A stretch of DNA of 64,000 nt from Reticulitermes lucifugus (GCA_026260175.1 JAKCWW010000378.1:42547-106546); one strand, 5' to 3'. Positions 24,057 through 36,540 are shown, numbered from the stretch's first letter. Numbers and translations: made by a program. Notes: generated by a model from the letters alone, not told the origin.

Positions 24057-25289
24057 TAAATAACACAAATAAATATAAGGAAAATTCAAAACAGTACTTA
24101 AAATAGATCTGTAGACAAGATCCACTGCATCAGTGAAATGTATTTTGTCTGTCATTCCCTTATTTCATGGTAGTAATGATATTCATGTAGAGCTTAACCA
24201 ATTTAAAATGAGTTTTTCACATCAAACAATGAGGTTTGGAATTATCCAATATTGCACTGTGTGGTTAGCCATTTGTATTGAAAACAAAACCTCCAAGGTA
24301 AGAGAATTCCATACAGGCAATCTGTTCCTTTTCATGTAAAAAATGTTAATGTCATTACCAAATTTGTATTTCATGCGAGAAGATCTGTTTGTGGGTAAGC
24401 TTTCCTCCCTCATTGCATTTTCACTTTGTCATAGTGAGAAAGGTTGAGAGTTCTGATGAACACGAAAGCCTGCAGATGAGCCAAGAGGTATGCCAGTAGG
24501 GCCATCCAAGGCAGGCAGATTATGGGAGAGTAGCCCATGATCATTCAGGTTGGGTACTGACATCAGGCTGGCAACCATGACAATGAAGTGTATGCACTTT
24601 GAAGTTCAGTACACTATGAAATCATATATGTGGAAAGCACACATTGATACCATTACTGAAGATGGAGACTGGGAGAACAGATTACTGTGGAAACTGAAAA
24701 TTGTGAACTAATGAAGAGGCAAAGCCAGGAAGCAGTACAGTATTTTTGTGGTCCAGTGCCTTTCCCTTAACATTTTTTTTTACAAGCGAATTTTAACAGT
24801 GTCATGCATCATCATCAGCATATACTGGGTTATCTCCCAACACATTGTACCAATTTAATACTGTCTGTTAGTCAGTAGCTCCAAATCAAGTGTTTTGTGT
24901 GGGTGCAAGTATGTTATTTTCTGCTAGACAAAATGGTGTTAACCATTCTTTTAAACTCCTATCTATGAAATAATGCAAATTGCTCCCATGTCAGACATTA
25001 TGACTTTCATTCAGAGTAGGAATTTAAAATCATCAAGTAAGTTACAATGACAACTTTACTGTCAACTGTCGGTCAATTCGTTTACAAGTTCTTTTGTTGG
25101 TGGAACATGTGCATTTAACATGCTTCCCACTTTTCAGAAACCAGTATAAAAATTCCTGTTTTTCTGGTATTGTTAGTAATGAGTTAAAAGGAACTGTTTT
25201 GATCTTGAGGGAACATATATATTCCACCAATGCAGTCATTTACAACAGACGCTGTATGTCTTAGCAATTGGCAGCATAAGTAAAAATAC
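24057..25289. other. Intergenic DNA between decarboxylase and ANAPC15
   Basis: No conserved exon is recognised on either strand. Composition is AT-rich until about 25.28 kb, where CpG content rises. Confidence 0.4.
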
Positions 25290-25754
25290 CTCGGGGACCG
25301 AGGGCAATCCGCGGCCCACAAAATGATAACGTGTTGCATTGAGTGCGCTTTATGTGGCAGTATTCAGGCACTAAGGAAACTGTACTTTGATCCACGCTGT
25401 TGTGCGCGGTCGCCAGTGATCGAGAATCATGGATCACAGAAAAGAGCAACGGGATCGACTGTATTTCGTCGTCGTCATATCTGTGATCAGTAGTGTGGGT
25501 AGAGCCATTCTCTGCGTGGGTTGTGACCCGTAACGTGCTTTCTAAAGTACCATGCTTGCTAAACGGGGTTCTACTGCTGTCGCAGTACGTCAGTATGACG
25601 CGTGGCCAGTGTGTAAAAAAAATCCGCTCGTAGGTTAATCCGTGTTGATGGTCGTGGTCACAGATTATCTAGTATAGATCGTGGTGTAATCCATGGTTTG
25701 CGTTTGTGAAAGTACAAATAAAGCGCAAAGTACGCTTAGGGTATACACTGCAAA
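25290..25754 (+). promoter_or_regulatory. CpG-richer promoter and 5' UTR region of ANAPC15
   Basis: CpG dinucleotides are clearly more frequent here than in the surrounding AT-rich DNA, ending at the ATG of ANAPC15 (context caaaATGcc). The transcription start cannot be placed by eye. Confidence 0.45.
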
Positions 25755-28538
25755 ATGCCGGTGCCTCTCTTTCCAAGTTTGACACCTAAAACGACCGATT
25801 CTTTGTGGTTTAGTGTTGACAGACCCTGCGACGATGAAAATGAACTTTTACAGTTGGAACAAGAGCATCAAACGTGGGTTAGTTTAGTCTGTAGAGTACA
25901 GTACTGTTTTGTTTGGAGTTTAGATGCAAGTGTGTATTAATGAGAGTATGGATTGGATGGTGATGTTTGAATTAGTGATGTAGTTTTGTCTGTAATTAAT
26001 GTAACCCATTCTTTCGATGTCCATAAAGTGAATGAATTTGTTGAGGTTTTCTAGTTTACGACATCTCGATCCAGGACTTTTTCTAGGCATATGCATTCGT
26101 TACGAACAGACCAGTTGACTTGGGTGGAGGGGGGGGGGGTCGTGAAATTTTAACTGTTCACATTTTAGCAGAAATGAAAGAGAGTTGGACAACGGTTTAA
26201 TCCTAAGCAGTCAATTCGAATGTTACTTGCCGTTGCTAGGCGTTACCCTGCTGCTTCGAAAAATCTTAGTAACCCGTCAGTATTAGGTACCCCGGTCCGG
26301 TGTGAGAGATCGCTGCATATTTTTGCTCATTAATAGTATATTAATAGTATTAATAGTATTATGACCGAAAAGTGTCATTTATCGTACATAGCCTATTTTC
26401 CTCATGGCTCATGACAACTGAATATATGAGTTTTTATATTTATTGTCTGTATATACTTAGTGCGTAAGATAAATATGATTTTTAATCAATTTAAAATATA
26501 AAGTTTTATGCTGGTTGTATTGTGTGTTAAATATCTTGGAAAAATTTAACGTATTACAGACCGGTTGGCCGCTTGAATTATATATTCCAGTTCCCAGGTA
26601 TTTACATTTTTAAGCAAGGATATGTTTCACTTAAATTTGTTGCTAATCGATGCATTGTAATATAACTTAGCTTTGTTTGCACATGGACTAATAATATTTC
26701 ATGGTGTGTTATGTTTCGTAACAGCGCCCTTTATGAAGTGGTACAATACAAAACTCAAATATATCTTGTTTCCCAACTGGAATCAACATGTAGACTGAGG
26801 TTTATATCAGAAAATCCATGTAATTTTCAGAACCCAGTAGAATTACATACTTTAAACATGATAAGAATTTATCATAATATATTCGTAACATTAAGTTTTT
26901 TCTATATACTTAACCAATTGTAACTCTTAATTATAAGAATATGTAGAATATTCCATGGTTAACACATTTGTAAAGCCAGCAGTAATTCCCAATGAATGTT
27001 TTCCTCAATAATAGTCCATCACAAGCCGAAACATGTTGGAAATAGCATTGTAAACAGAAGTTTAATACAATCTTCTAGTGTTTGATTATTTATCATTGTA
27101 AACTTGTACATGGTAATGTTTGAGTGACTTCAAATGCATATAATTGTTATGTGGTGTGAGCTGTTACACCTCCTTGCTGAGAAAAGTGTAGATTCGCTTG
27201 CAGTTGAACAGGGTTTCAAAAAAAATATGTCAGTGTGTTACATATCACTGTGATTTTATGGTCTTAGACAAAAAATGAGCCCAATAATGCTAGTTGTACT
27301 CACAGCACACCACACACCAACCTCAACATGATGTAATGGCATTTCATGGATTTATAATGGAAGCCTGTTATTCTGACAGTTCATATATCCACAGAGAGGA
27401 AAGCAACTTTCACCACTCAACAAAATGAGTGTGGAATGTGTCCCCAGCGTGTACTCCCATGAAAGTAGCAGTTTGCAAAATTCCATAATTTTAAGTTCAT
27501 CTGCATATAGTTTTACCATTTCATCAGTTTAAGTGTAATGTGGTATGTTAGCTTACATTTATGGAAATACCCATCAAGATGAAAATAGTTCCCCTTCAAA
27601 ACATGTTGGGTAAATAAAGCACAATTTTTTGTGGGTAATTTGTGATATTTGATGGTAAGAAAGTAAATTTTGTACACAAATACAACAGTATGGACTCAAT
27701 TGTGGAGGTATATTCTTTACTAAATCATCATTACAAGACACTGATTGCTTATTGTAGTGATTTGTGATAGGGCTGCTAACAGTAAAAGCAAAGGTGAAGT
27801 TTTTCACGTGCTTAAGCAAAATCACCATAAAGATGTGTGGAATGTGGAGGTAAAATTTTATGCCATCTTAAACCTCGGCACAAGATGGAGGTGAGTGGTC
27901 TGTTGAATGCTGTGGCAGATATGTGCCTGGAGAAGTACTGCCATTGGTTAGGAGACTGTGTAAGACCCAGAGCTAATCTGGATGCACTGGTAAAGAGAAA
28001 AATCCGTGCCGTGTAGTGAGTTGAACCCAAATTATCAAGCCTGTTTCTACACACACACACAAAGAAACACATGTTACTGACCAAATTACCCTGGCTCAGT
28101 GTGTTACGATTATAGTAATGTCTCATTTGTTTCTCTTCCAGATAAACAGTATAGCACAGGAAGATTGTGACCTCATTCCTATTGGAAAAACTGCATCAGA
28201 GGTACAGTTATGGTTTTTAATTAATATACATTTAAAAAGATAGTGTGTAGCCAAATTATGTACAGAGCTTCCATCTGTAACCATTCATTTACTAAACTGA
28301 TTTTTTCAGTAATACCTTTCCATACAGTATGTATGACATTAAGTTTAGAACTGTCATTTTACAGCATCTTGAGGAAGAAGAAGAAGATGATGAAGAGGAA
28401 GATGATAATGATGATGATAGTGACAGTCATGATGATGAAGATGATGAGGAGTTGGACATGGAGGTGACCTATGAGCGAGATTCACCTGTGGATGTAAGCA
28501 TCCGTCTTGGAGCAGGATCAGGACATGGTGTCAGGTGA
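25755..28538 (+). CDS. ANAPC15: Anaphase-promoting complex subunit 15 (APC15)
   Basis: Three exons, 25755-25877, 28142-28201 and 28365-28538 (TGA), all joined in phase 0, give a 118-residue protein against 121 in human. The N-terminal part has LFPSL, LWF, DRPC and LEQEHQ.W in the family order. Exon two gives the INSIA..D..LIPIGK.ASE block. Exon three begins HLEEEEEDD and continues as a long Asp/Glu-rich tail (about residues 63-96) ending in a short non-acidic segment. APC15 is a small subunit of the anaphase-promoting complex; it promotes turnover of the mitotic checkpoint complex and Cdc20 release. Introns are 2,264 bp (donor gttagt) and 163 bp. A polyadenylation hexamer follows 49 bases after the stop. 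The tail sequence is not alignable by eye, but the first 61 residues leave little doubt. Confidence 0.95.
27866..28100 (-). repeat. tRNA-derived SINE, family S2 copy 3, in ANAPC15 intron 1
   Basis: The minus strand has a B box-like gggttcaactc followed by SINE body. It ends in ctcacctccatcttgtgccg, shared with the copy at 20612-20822. It carries a short (GT)n run. Confidence 0.55.
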
Positions 28539-28586
28539 ACAGTTTGACACAATGCAGTTGCAGATTATATTATGTATAAACTGGTT

Positions 28587-28592
28587 AATAAA
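28587..28592 (+). terminator. Polyadenylation signal AATAAA of ANAPC15
   Basis: Canonical hexamer 49 bases after the ANAPC15 stop codon, followed by GT-rich sequence (agaattgtttgtgtctgg). Confidence 0.7.
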
Positions 28593-29644
28593 GTGAGTCA
28601 AGAATTGTTTGTGTCTGGATGTGTCATTGTGTATTTTGTTATTAGAAGAGAGAGGTGGTTAGGGCCAGGTGGTTGGGCTACACACTGGAAATTCTGCAGG
28701 TTTGTGTTTCTGCTGTTTACCCCATTTAATGGTAATACTGGAAGTTCAGTGGAACAACATATCTGTACTGAGCGGTACAATGGAGAACTAATTCTTTCTG
28801 GTGATGTGTTTTATTGTTGTGGTTTTACTCAGCATAGCAATGCCATGTATAACCTTTATTATGGTTTAGAAGACCAACCTTTCATTTATTGTATACTGAT
28901 TTTGTAGAAGACAGAACGAGGTGTTCCACACACATTCAGATTTTTCTATGCACTTTGTCAGTATTTAATGCTGTTGTCTGTTATACCAGGTTTCCACTCA
29001 GAACAAATCATTCTCCAGAAACAGTCATTTGAATACGTAGTCTTAAAATTCTTGATGATACTTCAAACAAAACGCGCAGTCCTAATTTTGCCTCCATAGG
29101 TTACTGTAAATGCAGATTCTTGAAATACCAGTTTGTTCAAATTCCATGGTCCTTGTATAATCACATAGGCAAAATGTCTCGTACTGTAATTAATAAGGAA
29201 ACCTGAACAAATAATTTGTGTTTTATTTCATTACCCACTTCCTTCAAAGTGTCCCATTTCTTGGTGAATGTGTTCATTGTGTGTTCATGTTCAGTGATAA
29301 CATCACAGTGACATACATAAAGAGTCCGTTGAAACATCAAACATTGTAGACCTACATGTCAAATGTATCCATATCAACCATCAAAGTACACACACGTGGA
29401 TAGGAACCATATATATTTTTATCCTCTTATGTGTCTGAACTATGGCCATCATCAGGGATTTTGTGTAATTAAAAATATTAAAGGTTTATGTAAAATTTTG
29501 TGTCATTTTGCTGTTGTACATTGACATAAGTATCCATACAATGGTCCAGTTCTTAACTTGGATAGGGTTTTGTAATTTATCTAAAATATTATTATAAAAC
29601 ATGTATTAGAAATATGTGTTTAGTTATAAATTTTAATATTAGAC
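28593..29644. other. Intergenic DNA, no gene recognised
   Basis: AT-rich. A frame of 111 codons at 28572-28907 has no recognisable motif. A tctgaactatggccatcatc motif near 29434-29453 resembles repeat ends seen elsewhere in insects but is too short to assign. Confidence 0.35.
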
Positions 29645-29790
29645 ATAAGCAGCTGCTGGATGACCTTACAGAAAAGAGATGTTACAGGAAATTGAAAGAG
29701 TAGGCACTAGATTACACTCTGCAGAGAACTTGTTCTGGAAGGGGCTGTGGACCTGTCATAAGACAGACTACAGAATGAATGAATGGATGT
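29645..29790 (+). repeat. LINE 3' remnant, family LA copy 2
   Basis: The plus strand reads KQLLDDLTEKRCYRKLKE, then ALDYTLQRT and GRGCGPVIRQTTE, followed by a stop and a (GAAT)n tail. This is the 3' end of the same LINE family as at 21645 and 32465. It is truncated to about 145 bp. Confidence 0.8.
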
Positions 29791-29940
29791 CTTTTATACT
29801 AAAATTAATTTAAAATACATTGAGAATTGGATGTTGTGTGGTAACATTTGTAATTCTGTGAAGCTGCCTGCCACAGACATGCAGTGAACTTTGTGTGAAC
29901 ATATTGTCCCCATTCTTCAATAAATATGCTTGTGGCATAA

Positions 29941-30548
29941 TACAGGATGGCCACAAAATAACTTTACACTTTCAAATTGATACACACAACGTGTGGCTCA
30001 TTGTAGCACGCCGCTGCCACCAGATGCCACTAGTTCTGCAAAAGGCTACCCCTCAACAGAAGAGTTGGCATGTTGTGCAGTTGGCAAAGAAAGAGTCAGT
30101 AACATCTATGCTTCGTGCATTACACACACAATTTCACATGGAACCACCTCAGCATATTAATTTTTGTAAGCTGCTTTGGAAGCAAGCCCGAACACGGTCC
30201 ATAGTTGGATCAGACACAAAAGGCCAGGCAGGACTCCTCTTTGCACATGCACCCTTTCTGCTTGGATGTCTTGTATCAGGCATCAGTGGTTACTCAGCTG
30301 GGTCATTTCATGTGAAATTGTGTGTCAAATGCAAATGACCATTGCACAGCTGTTGCTGACTATTTCTATGCCAATTCTTTTATTGTGTTGTAGCCATTTT
30401 CAAAAGTAGTGACATCTAGCAGCAGCAATGTGCAACAACAGTCACCCAGCTCATTTGAAACAAAACTTGGAGAGTTTCTTTATCGACTGATGTAGGCGTG
30501 ACTTCTGAAATATGCCACAGTGAAAAGTTCTTTCGTGGCCACTCTGTA
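29941..30548 (+). mobile_element. Non-autonomous Tc1/mariner-type transposon with TA ends
   Basis: Inverted ends tacaggatggccacaaaat (from 29941) and gtggccactctgta (to 30548) are flanked by TA on both sides, as expected for TA target duplication. The interior carries one frame in which SWHVVQLAKKESVTSMLRAL and QFHMEPPQHI match the helix-turn-helix region (DUF4817-type: V..LAE..SVT.VQR.FR....PP) found at the N terminus of many mariner-like transposases. The catalytic domain is absent, so it is an internally deleted, immobile copy. Confidence 0.75.
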
Positions 30549-30697
30549 TTTTTTCAGTATCACCCAGCTAGAAGCACCATGGAAAGGTGTACAAGGTATG
30601 TGTTCAGGAAATGAATTTCATATGTAAATCTTAATGTTAAAGTGCATGTGGAGGTGTATATGGACAGGGTGTCACCCTTCCCTGGATACACCTATTG

Positions 30698-30935
30698 TTT
30701 TTCCATGGCACGACAGCCCCTAGCAGGCCAGGGCCTGCTCATTATCAAGGCTTCACGATCACACTCAGTAGGACTCCTCTGGATGAGTGATCGGCTCGAC
30801 GCAGAGACCTCTACCTGACACACAGCACTCACAAGAGACAGACATCCATGCCCCTGGCGGGATTCGAACCCACAATCCCAGCCAGCAAGTGACTGCAGAC
30901 CCACGGCTTAGACTGTTTGGCCACTGGGATCAGCT
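30698..30935 (-). repeat. tRNA-derived SINE, family S1 copy 1
   Basis: On the minus strand: a tRNA-like head (agtggccaaacagtctaagc for the A box region; gggttcgaatcccgcc for the B box) followed by a conserved body and ending near ggccctggcctgctag. About 80-85% similar to 33984-34248. A widespread insect SINE by its read-through peptide. Confidence 0.85.
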
Positions 30936-32464
30936 GGATACACCTATACTTGCTCTTAAAATTAAATTTCAATGTGAATCCATTTTAATTTAAGAGAATA
31001 CAGTGAATATAAATTTAAAAAAAATGTCCTTTCTAGGTTAAGAAATGGATTATTGTTTGGATGTTTGTCAATGTACAACAGTCAAATACAACATTGTATG
31101 TAAACCTTTAGTAGTTAGCTTCTAATTGTACAAACTCCTTGATGACAATGTTTGAGACATGTAGGAGGATACAAATATGTTTGGTTGTTATGCATATATG
31201 AATGTGCACTTTAGTGGTTGATATTAATAGACTATGTGGTAATGTATCTTCAGGTCTTATAAAACGTGGAAAATGTTTTAACCAGTCAATTGATTGTCAG
31301 TTTCTCAAGGACTCTGTGTTTAAGAACTTAGTTTTTCTACTTGACAAATTCATAAGTCATTCCTTATAATGGAATGTGAACTTAATGAGCTGATAACAAT
31401 ATGAACAAACCCACGTCAGATATTTAGTACTAAGATTATGAAAGCACCAAGAAACCACTGTAGGCCCAGTGCCTTCTGTTGGTTCTAAAACTGCATGTCC
31501 TTACTGTTGAAGTTGGCGCATGTTGGTTGTGGGTTCATAATTTTCTATTATAACTTGCTGACACCACCGAACATCCTGTTTCAAAGTACCATTGGTATGT
31601 TTATAATTTATCATTCCTTCCCAAATATGCCTGAAAGTCTAAAAATCAGATAACTTTATTGTAATTATAATATTACACAAATGTATTAATCACCACTCTA
31701 AAGCCAAAACAGCACACTGTGTTCCAAAATGCTCCATACCCATTCTGCAATCTAGTATCAGTCTGCCTCGGCATATCTGTGCATTATGTATTATTTATTT
31801 AACAAGATCATGACTCATGAGGAACCAGGATCTTTGACTGCATGGATTGAGCTGATGTCTTTTCAGTTGGTTGTGTTCTGTAGTGTGTGGCCAAGAAACG
31901 AGTAAGCACTTAAACATCTTCTGACATAAAAAAATGGTCTGCATTCTCTGATGCATATTTTTACTGAACAGAGCAGGAGAAAGATTACAGCAAGGGTAGG
32001 CTTAGGCTCTAAACCTCCTCCTTTGTGACTGTGCTGTTGTGGCACCTGGGACTGGCACAACATTAGATTTTGGTCTGAAGGCCTTCATGCACATGAGCTG
32101 CTTCACTACACGTCATGACACCAATGATGTAGCTGAGACACTGACGAACAGCATCATTAGCTACCCTGAAAGGGGATTTTATTTAGTCTAGGCCTCATAT
32201 TTCCATACAGTCACAAGCCACTACAGGGTATGGTACTTAGCTAGGCTGTGTTAGATTTTATCACAGTTGTGGATTTTTTAGGTAAAATAGCGGCACACTA
32301 TATTAATACTCCCACTACTATTTTCTGATAGCTTTGGAGCATTTTCTAGACTTTGTACCTAGAGTGAACAGTCAGCTATCACAAGTACGTTCTTGTATGA
32401 GGAGATGGATAATTCACTTGATGGCCTTGTGCTTATAAATCGTGAGGTATGGTACAGTTTTCTG
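30936..32464. other. Intergenic DNA, no gene recognised
   Basis: AT-rich unique-looking sequence. No exon with conserved similarity was seen. Small minus-strand frames at 31863-32063 have no recognisable family. Confidence 0.35.
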
Positions 32465-32775
32465 GAATAGGATGGAGATCAAACTGATTGAGTGAAAAAT
32501 GAAGACGTATCACAGACTCAAAGAAGAAAGGACCATCCTACATACAGCAAAACAAAAGAAGGCTAACTGAATTGGTCGCATCTTGCATAGGAACTTCCTT
32601 TTGAAACACGAAGGAAATATAGAAGGAATGAGAAGATGTAAGCAGGTACTACATGACCTTAAGGAAAATATAAGATGCTGGAATTTGAAGAGGAAGCAGA
32701 AGATAGCACTGTCTGGAGAACTCGCTTTGGAAGATGGTATGGACCTTTTGTAAGATAAATTACACAATGAATGAA
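32465..32775 (+). repeat. LINE 3' remnant, family LA copy 3 (longest)
   Basis: The plus strand reads LKEERTILHTAKQKKAN, a TGA, IGRILHRNFLLKHEGNIEG, KQVLHDLKENIRCWNLK and a TRFGRGYGP-like end with frame changes, then a (AATG)n tail. This is the C-terminal tail of a non-LTR retrotransposon, 5'-truncated. It shares the KAN-stop-IG site with the copy at 21645. Confidence 0.8.
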
Positions 32776-32784
32776 AGTAAAGCC

Positions 32785-32975
32785 CTCTACATTCTGTACT
32801 TTAGCACTAGGTGGATATGAATGGTCAGCTATACAGTTCAGTCACTTTACCGCTGTGCAGTAGGATACCATATAGAGCACACACCTCTTCTGGAGATGGA
32901 ATACAAAAGAAAAAATATCCACCTCCACTGGTGATCAAACCCTTGTCATCCAGACCATACCAAATCATTTAGTAA
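32785..32975 (-). repeat. tRNA-derived SINE, family S2 copy 4 (degraded)
   Basis: The minus strand has a B box-like gggtttgatcacc and ends with tccacctagtgctaaagta, matching S2 copies at reduced similarity. Confidence 0.45.
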
Positions 32976-33594
32976 CTGAACTCTTTTTGTTCCCTTATGT
33001 CAACAACAATAATGTCTACTAATTCTGTATGCTGTCATGCAGTCAGCATTCTTGATTCACAGTGTGACCTCTAAGAATGAATTCATAATACATTATATGT
33101 CACAGTGAGCACGGCTTTCTCATTCAATCTGCTCTCTCATACCGTTTTCAGTCTTAGGGATGATTTTCACTTCCATTGTGAAGATTGCTGCTTCATTTTC
33201 TAAACAGTGTTCCCAATTTTGTAACCAAATTTCACACAAGTGAACTGTTCCATTAAAACTACTGTACAAAAATCACTGATGCATGCTTTCTTTAAGTCAA
33301 ATAGTTGTCTTTACTCAACAAAAAGACATGTCAGGAGTTTACATAAAACAGCAGCAGGATCCAGATGGTCTCCTAAACCATGCCTAATCATAATATGGGT
33401 GTCATGATTTTAAAAGGAGGCTGCACACACAGTTCAAGAACTTTTTGAACAGGCCTTATATGTCTTGTTTCTTGGTAGAAGCAAACAAAATACTGAGGCT
33501 GCCCCTGACAACTGTCTTGTCCCTTACACAGTGGAAGAAAATAAAACTGCTACCATAAAAATAAAGCTGCACTATACTGCTAAGTGAGCCTGTT
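32976..33594. other. Intergenic DNA, nothing recognised
   Basis: AT-rich with no conserved frame or obvious repeat structure. Confidence 0.35.
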
Positions 33595-33930
33595 GGTAGA
33601 GACAGATTATACTTTTATAATCTTACTTTATAGCTTAACTTCAAGGGTGTGCATACCCCCACTTTGAGAAATGCAAGCATTAAAAATCAGTCCACTGTAT
33701 GATTTTCATTATTATTTATATTTAACCCTTCCAAAGTTATGTATGATAAATATACTGTGCTGATATTTTTTCTTTTGTGTTGTTTGTGACATTCTGCCGT
33801 CTGTACAGGATATATTTCCTCCATCCACCATTCATCTCTTACTGGTGCATGTGTGTGTATAAGAGAAAATTGCTTGCCCCTGTCAGGATTCACATCATCC
33901 AGCTCATACTCCAGTCACTTCACCATTTAT
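33595..33930 (-). repeat. tRNA-derived SINE, family S2 copy 5 (degraded)
   Basis: The minus strand near 33860-33925 has gtgaatcctgacaggggcaa followed by gcaattttctc, matching the S2 head. The remainder is diverged, so the far boundary is uncertain. Confidence 0.4.
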
Positions 33931-33983
33931 GATTTTGTATCACACTGATCATTACTACAAGATCTCATACTGGCATTTTTTTC

Positions 33984-34248
33984 CCATGTCGCAATAGCCC
34001 GTAGTGGTCCAGGGCCTCCTCATTATCGAGGTTCACGATCACACTCGGACACACCGCACTCGGTAGGACTCCTCCAGACGAGTGATCAGCCCGACGCAGA
34101 GACCTCTACCTGACAACACNNNNNNNNNNNNNNNNNNNNNNNNNNNNNNNNNNNNNNNNNNNNNNNNNNGCGGGATTCGAACCCACAATCCCAGGAAGCG
34201 AGCGGCCGCAGACCCACGCCTTAGACCGCGCGACCACTGGGATCGGCT
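33984..34248 (-). repeat. tRNA-derived SINE, family S1 copy 2, with internal gap
   Basis: The minus strand starts agccgatcccagtggtcgcg, with A box tggtcgcgcggtctaagg and B box gggttcgaatcccgc intact, making this the better-preserved S1 copy. Fifty Ns replace a segment that in the other copy is about 50 bp. Confidence 0.9.
34120..34169. other. Assembly gap (50 N)
   Basis: Undetermined bases inside SINE S1 copy 2; size agrees with the missing SINE segment. Confidence 0.99.
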
Positions 34249-36540
34249 CTGTAATAGTGGCATACCACTTAGAAACCACTTGCTGCATTCACACTAGTGG
34301 TAAGATCGCTTTTTTCAGCATGAAAGAACTTTTAATTTATGAAAAAAAGATTGGTTGTGATTTACAAATCTGGTGTACATACATGGTATATATGTGTGTA
34401 TATATATGCACACGTGTGCACAGTAAATGATGCAACATCCCTCCCCGCACCTAACAAAGAACCAAGAATGAATGATAGCCCGTAGTGGAGGGTGCGCATT
34501 TTGTCCTAGTGAATTATCGGCCACCTTCTGTTTGAGACTACCACTAACGGCGACCATTTGCACTGGACTCTGTTTAAAAGCAGTCACGGTCATAATTTAG
34601 ATACGTATGCGCGAACTACATCTAACGTGTTTTCATTTAACGTAGAATAGTCTATGGAAAATGTCCTTTCAAGTCGCGAATTAAATTTACAATATTCATG
34701 TTCAGGGCAATTCAATCTCTCAAGTAATATTGTGATTTTCTTCATTTCGTAAATATTCGTACAACATGAATGTGAAAAAGTACATTCTAATTTCCATTTG
34801 AGAACCATATTTTGAAGAGTAACGTTTACATTCATTGAACTTACTGCTACATCTTGCACCTTTCCCCATACTGACACTGCCACCTATCCTGCAGTTGATT
34901 AACTAAGAAAGCTTATCGATTACCGCCTGTTCTTGTACTGCGTGTTGGACGCGTTTTTCGGGTCAGGTACCTCCTCAGTTCTGCTGTACTCCTGTGCTTG
35001 AAGCTCGTAAATTAAACGCCTGCCAGACAGTTGATGGACAGGTCGTTTCCAGCGGACAGGTGAGTGTGTTCAGCTGTCATTTGTGTCATACGCTCCATCA
35101 AATACGTATGCTTTCCACATGGTTAAAACCAACATCAATGATCGGCGAATAATGCGACCACGTGTTAGCTCCCAGAATCAGGATACCATGGCTTGGTGGA
35201 ACTACTACGCAAGCTCCAATATTCAGCTCTGAACACGCGCAGTTTATGAGTACTCCCTGGGGAGTGGTCATGCAGCGCCCGCTGCTGTGTAGGTTTGGAT
35301 TTGTTGTCGCGCGTCTCTTTGAGTAGTCAGTAACAAAAATGAGTAATTCTGACAATATTTTCTAATACTGGTGGTTTAATGCATTACTGTATATGAAGAC
35401 GGAGGGACGTAAGTGATGCACATGAAAACTCTGTAAGGAGCCGAAATACGTAGGGCGAGATTGCAGCAAAGATATATAAACCAAGACAATCCCTGTGTTC
35501 AGTGTTTATATAATAATGTCAGAATATGTTGCTATTGGCTTAGACATGTAACTGGGCATCTGTGTAATTATGTACATGGGAAATGCAGTACGAGCATCAC
35601 TTTCTTTTAATATTGCGACAGATGGGCATGGACTAACTTGCTAGGGTTCATTTACCTTAAATACGTTCGGGATGTATTGTTCTTTTACCCAATCGATACC
35701 AAGAACACTTTATTTGGGATTATAGGCGTTCACGATATCAACCTGGCCACCCCAAATGCCGAGAACGGCTGTCTTAACTGGCAAATTCGATTTAATCACT
35801 GTTACCGGAAAATCGTGATCGGTCCGGTGACTGACCATACAGACCTGCGAATCCCTGTTACATTACGCTGTTACGTTGTGGCAGAACGCTCAAGTATGGA
35901 CGCGCCATGAGGTTTCTGTCGGGAGCAGGCCTCCCGACTCAGGCATACTGTAACTACAAAAAATATAGCGGTTGTATTAGACATCGGACATTGCCGGTTT
36001 CTTCAACAGTATAAAGGATGTCCATGAATATCAAAGTTTGTACAAGTTATGTTTCGGAGGTGGGAGGGGGTAAAGACGTAAATTCCGTTCCTCATGCCAA
36101 CAGATAAATTTTAATTGCGAGTGTGTTGCTACATTCCTGTATTATTTAATAAATATTTTGGACAGAAACACTGCCATGTATAAAATGAAATAAGGATAGA
36201 GACTCATAATTAAATCCCAACTAGATGAGTTGAACTACCCTGATCCATCGCACGGCTCTGAAAATGGCCACCTGTGGCATAGACCGTGCGCAAAACTCTA
36301 ATCCGTGATGAATGCAGCCATGCATACCACACTAGATGTGATGTGCAGCTGTTCGTCGTCGTCGTCTTGTAAGGTCGGTGCGTGGCTTCTTAAGGCACGA
36401 AGACGTAATGCAAAGTTGTTGTAAGTGTGTTATAAAGTAACAGTTCAACCCGTGAAGTCCTGTGATATGTATCAAGAAATATATAAAGAATATTGACACG
36501 CATTTTGCAGGTTAGGGGGAAGTGACATTGCAGCCGCGGA
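34249..36540. other. Intergenic DNA with CpG-richer patches
   Basis: No recognisable coding exon. CpG-richer patches occur near 34.92-35.07 kb (ending in a donor-like acaggtgagtg) and 35.1-35.3 kb and could include an unrecognised 5' exon. A small perfect hairpin (gtcgggagcaggcctcccgac) lies at about 35917-35937. A (CGT)n triplet run is near 36355. Confidence 0.35.

Noticed and set aside
25042-25449. Divergent minus-strand gene sharing the ANAPC15 promoter
   Set aside because: The minus-strand frames upstream are short and show no conserved sequence.
28364-28467. Asp/Glu codon run as a simple-sequence microsatellite only
   Set aside because: It is the acidic tail of APC15, in frame with exon 2 and followed by the stop. 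The repeat-like DNA is coding.
28572-28907. 111-codon frame after ANAPC15
   Set aside because: It starts at the ANAPC15 polyadenylation region, has no motif and looks like chance opening in AT-rich DNA.
29895-30338. 147-codon frame as a host gene
   Set aside because: It lies between mariner-type inverted ends and its only recognisable part is a transposase helix-turn-helix region.
34039-34297. Frames across 34.0-34.3 kb and 30.69-30.99 kb as proteins
   Set aside because: They are read-through of the tRNA-derived SINE S1; the same peptide appears in both copies.
35638-35910. 90-codon frame in the CpG-richer intergenic region
   Set aside because: No recognisable domain, no splice partners, and composition no different from its surroundings.
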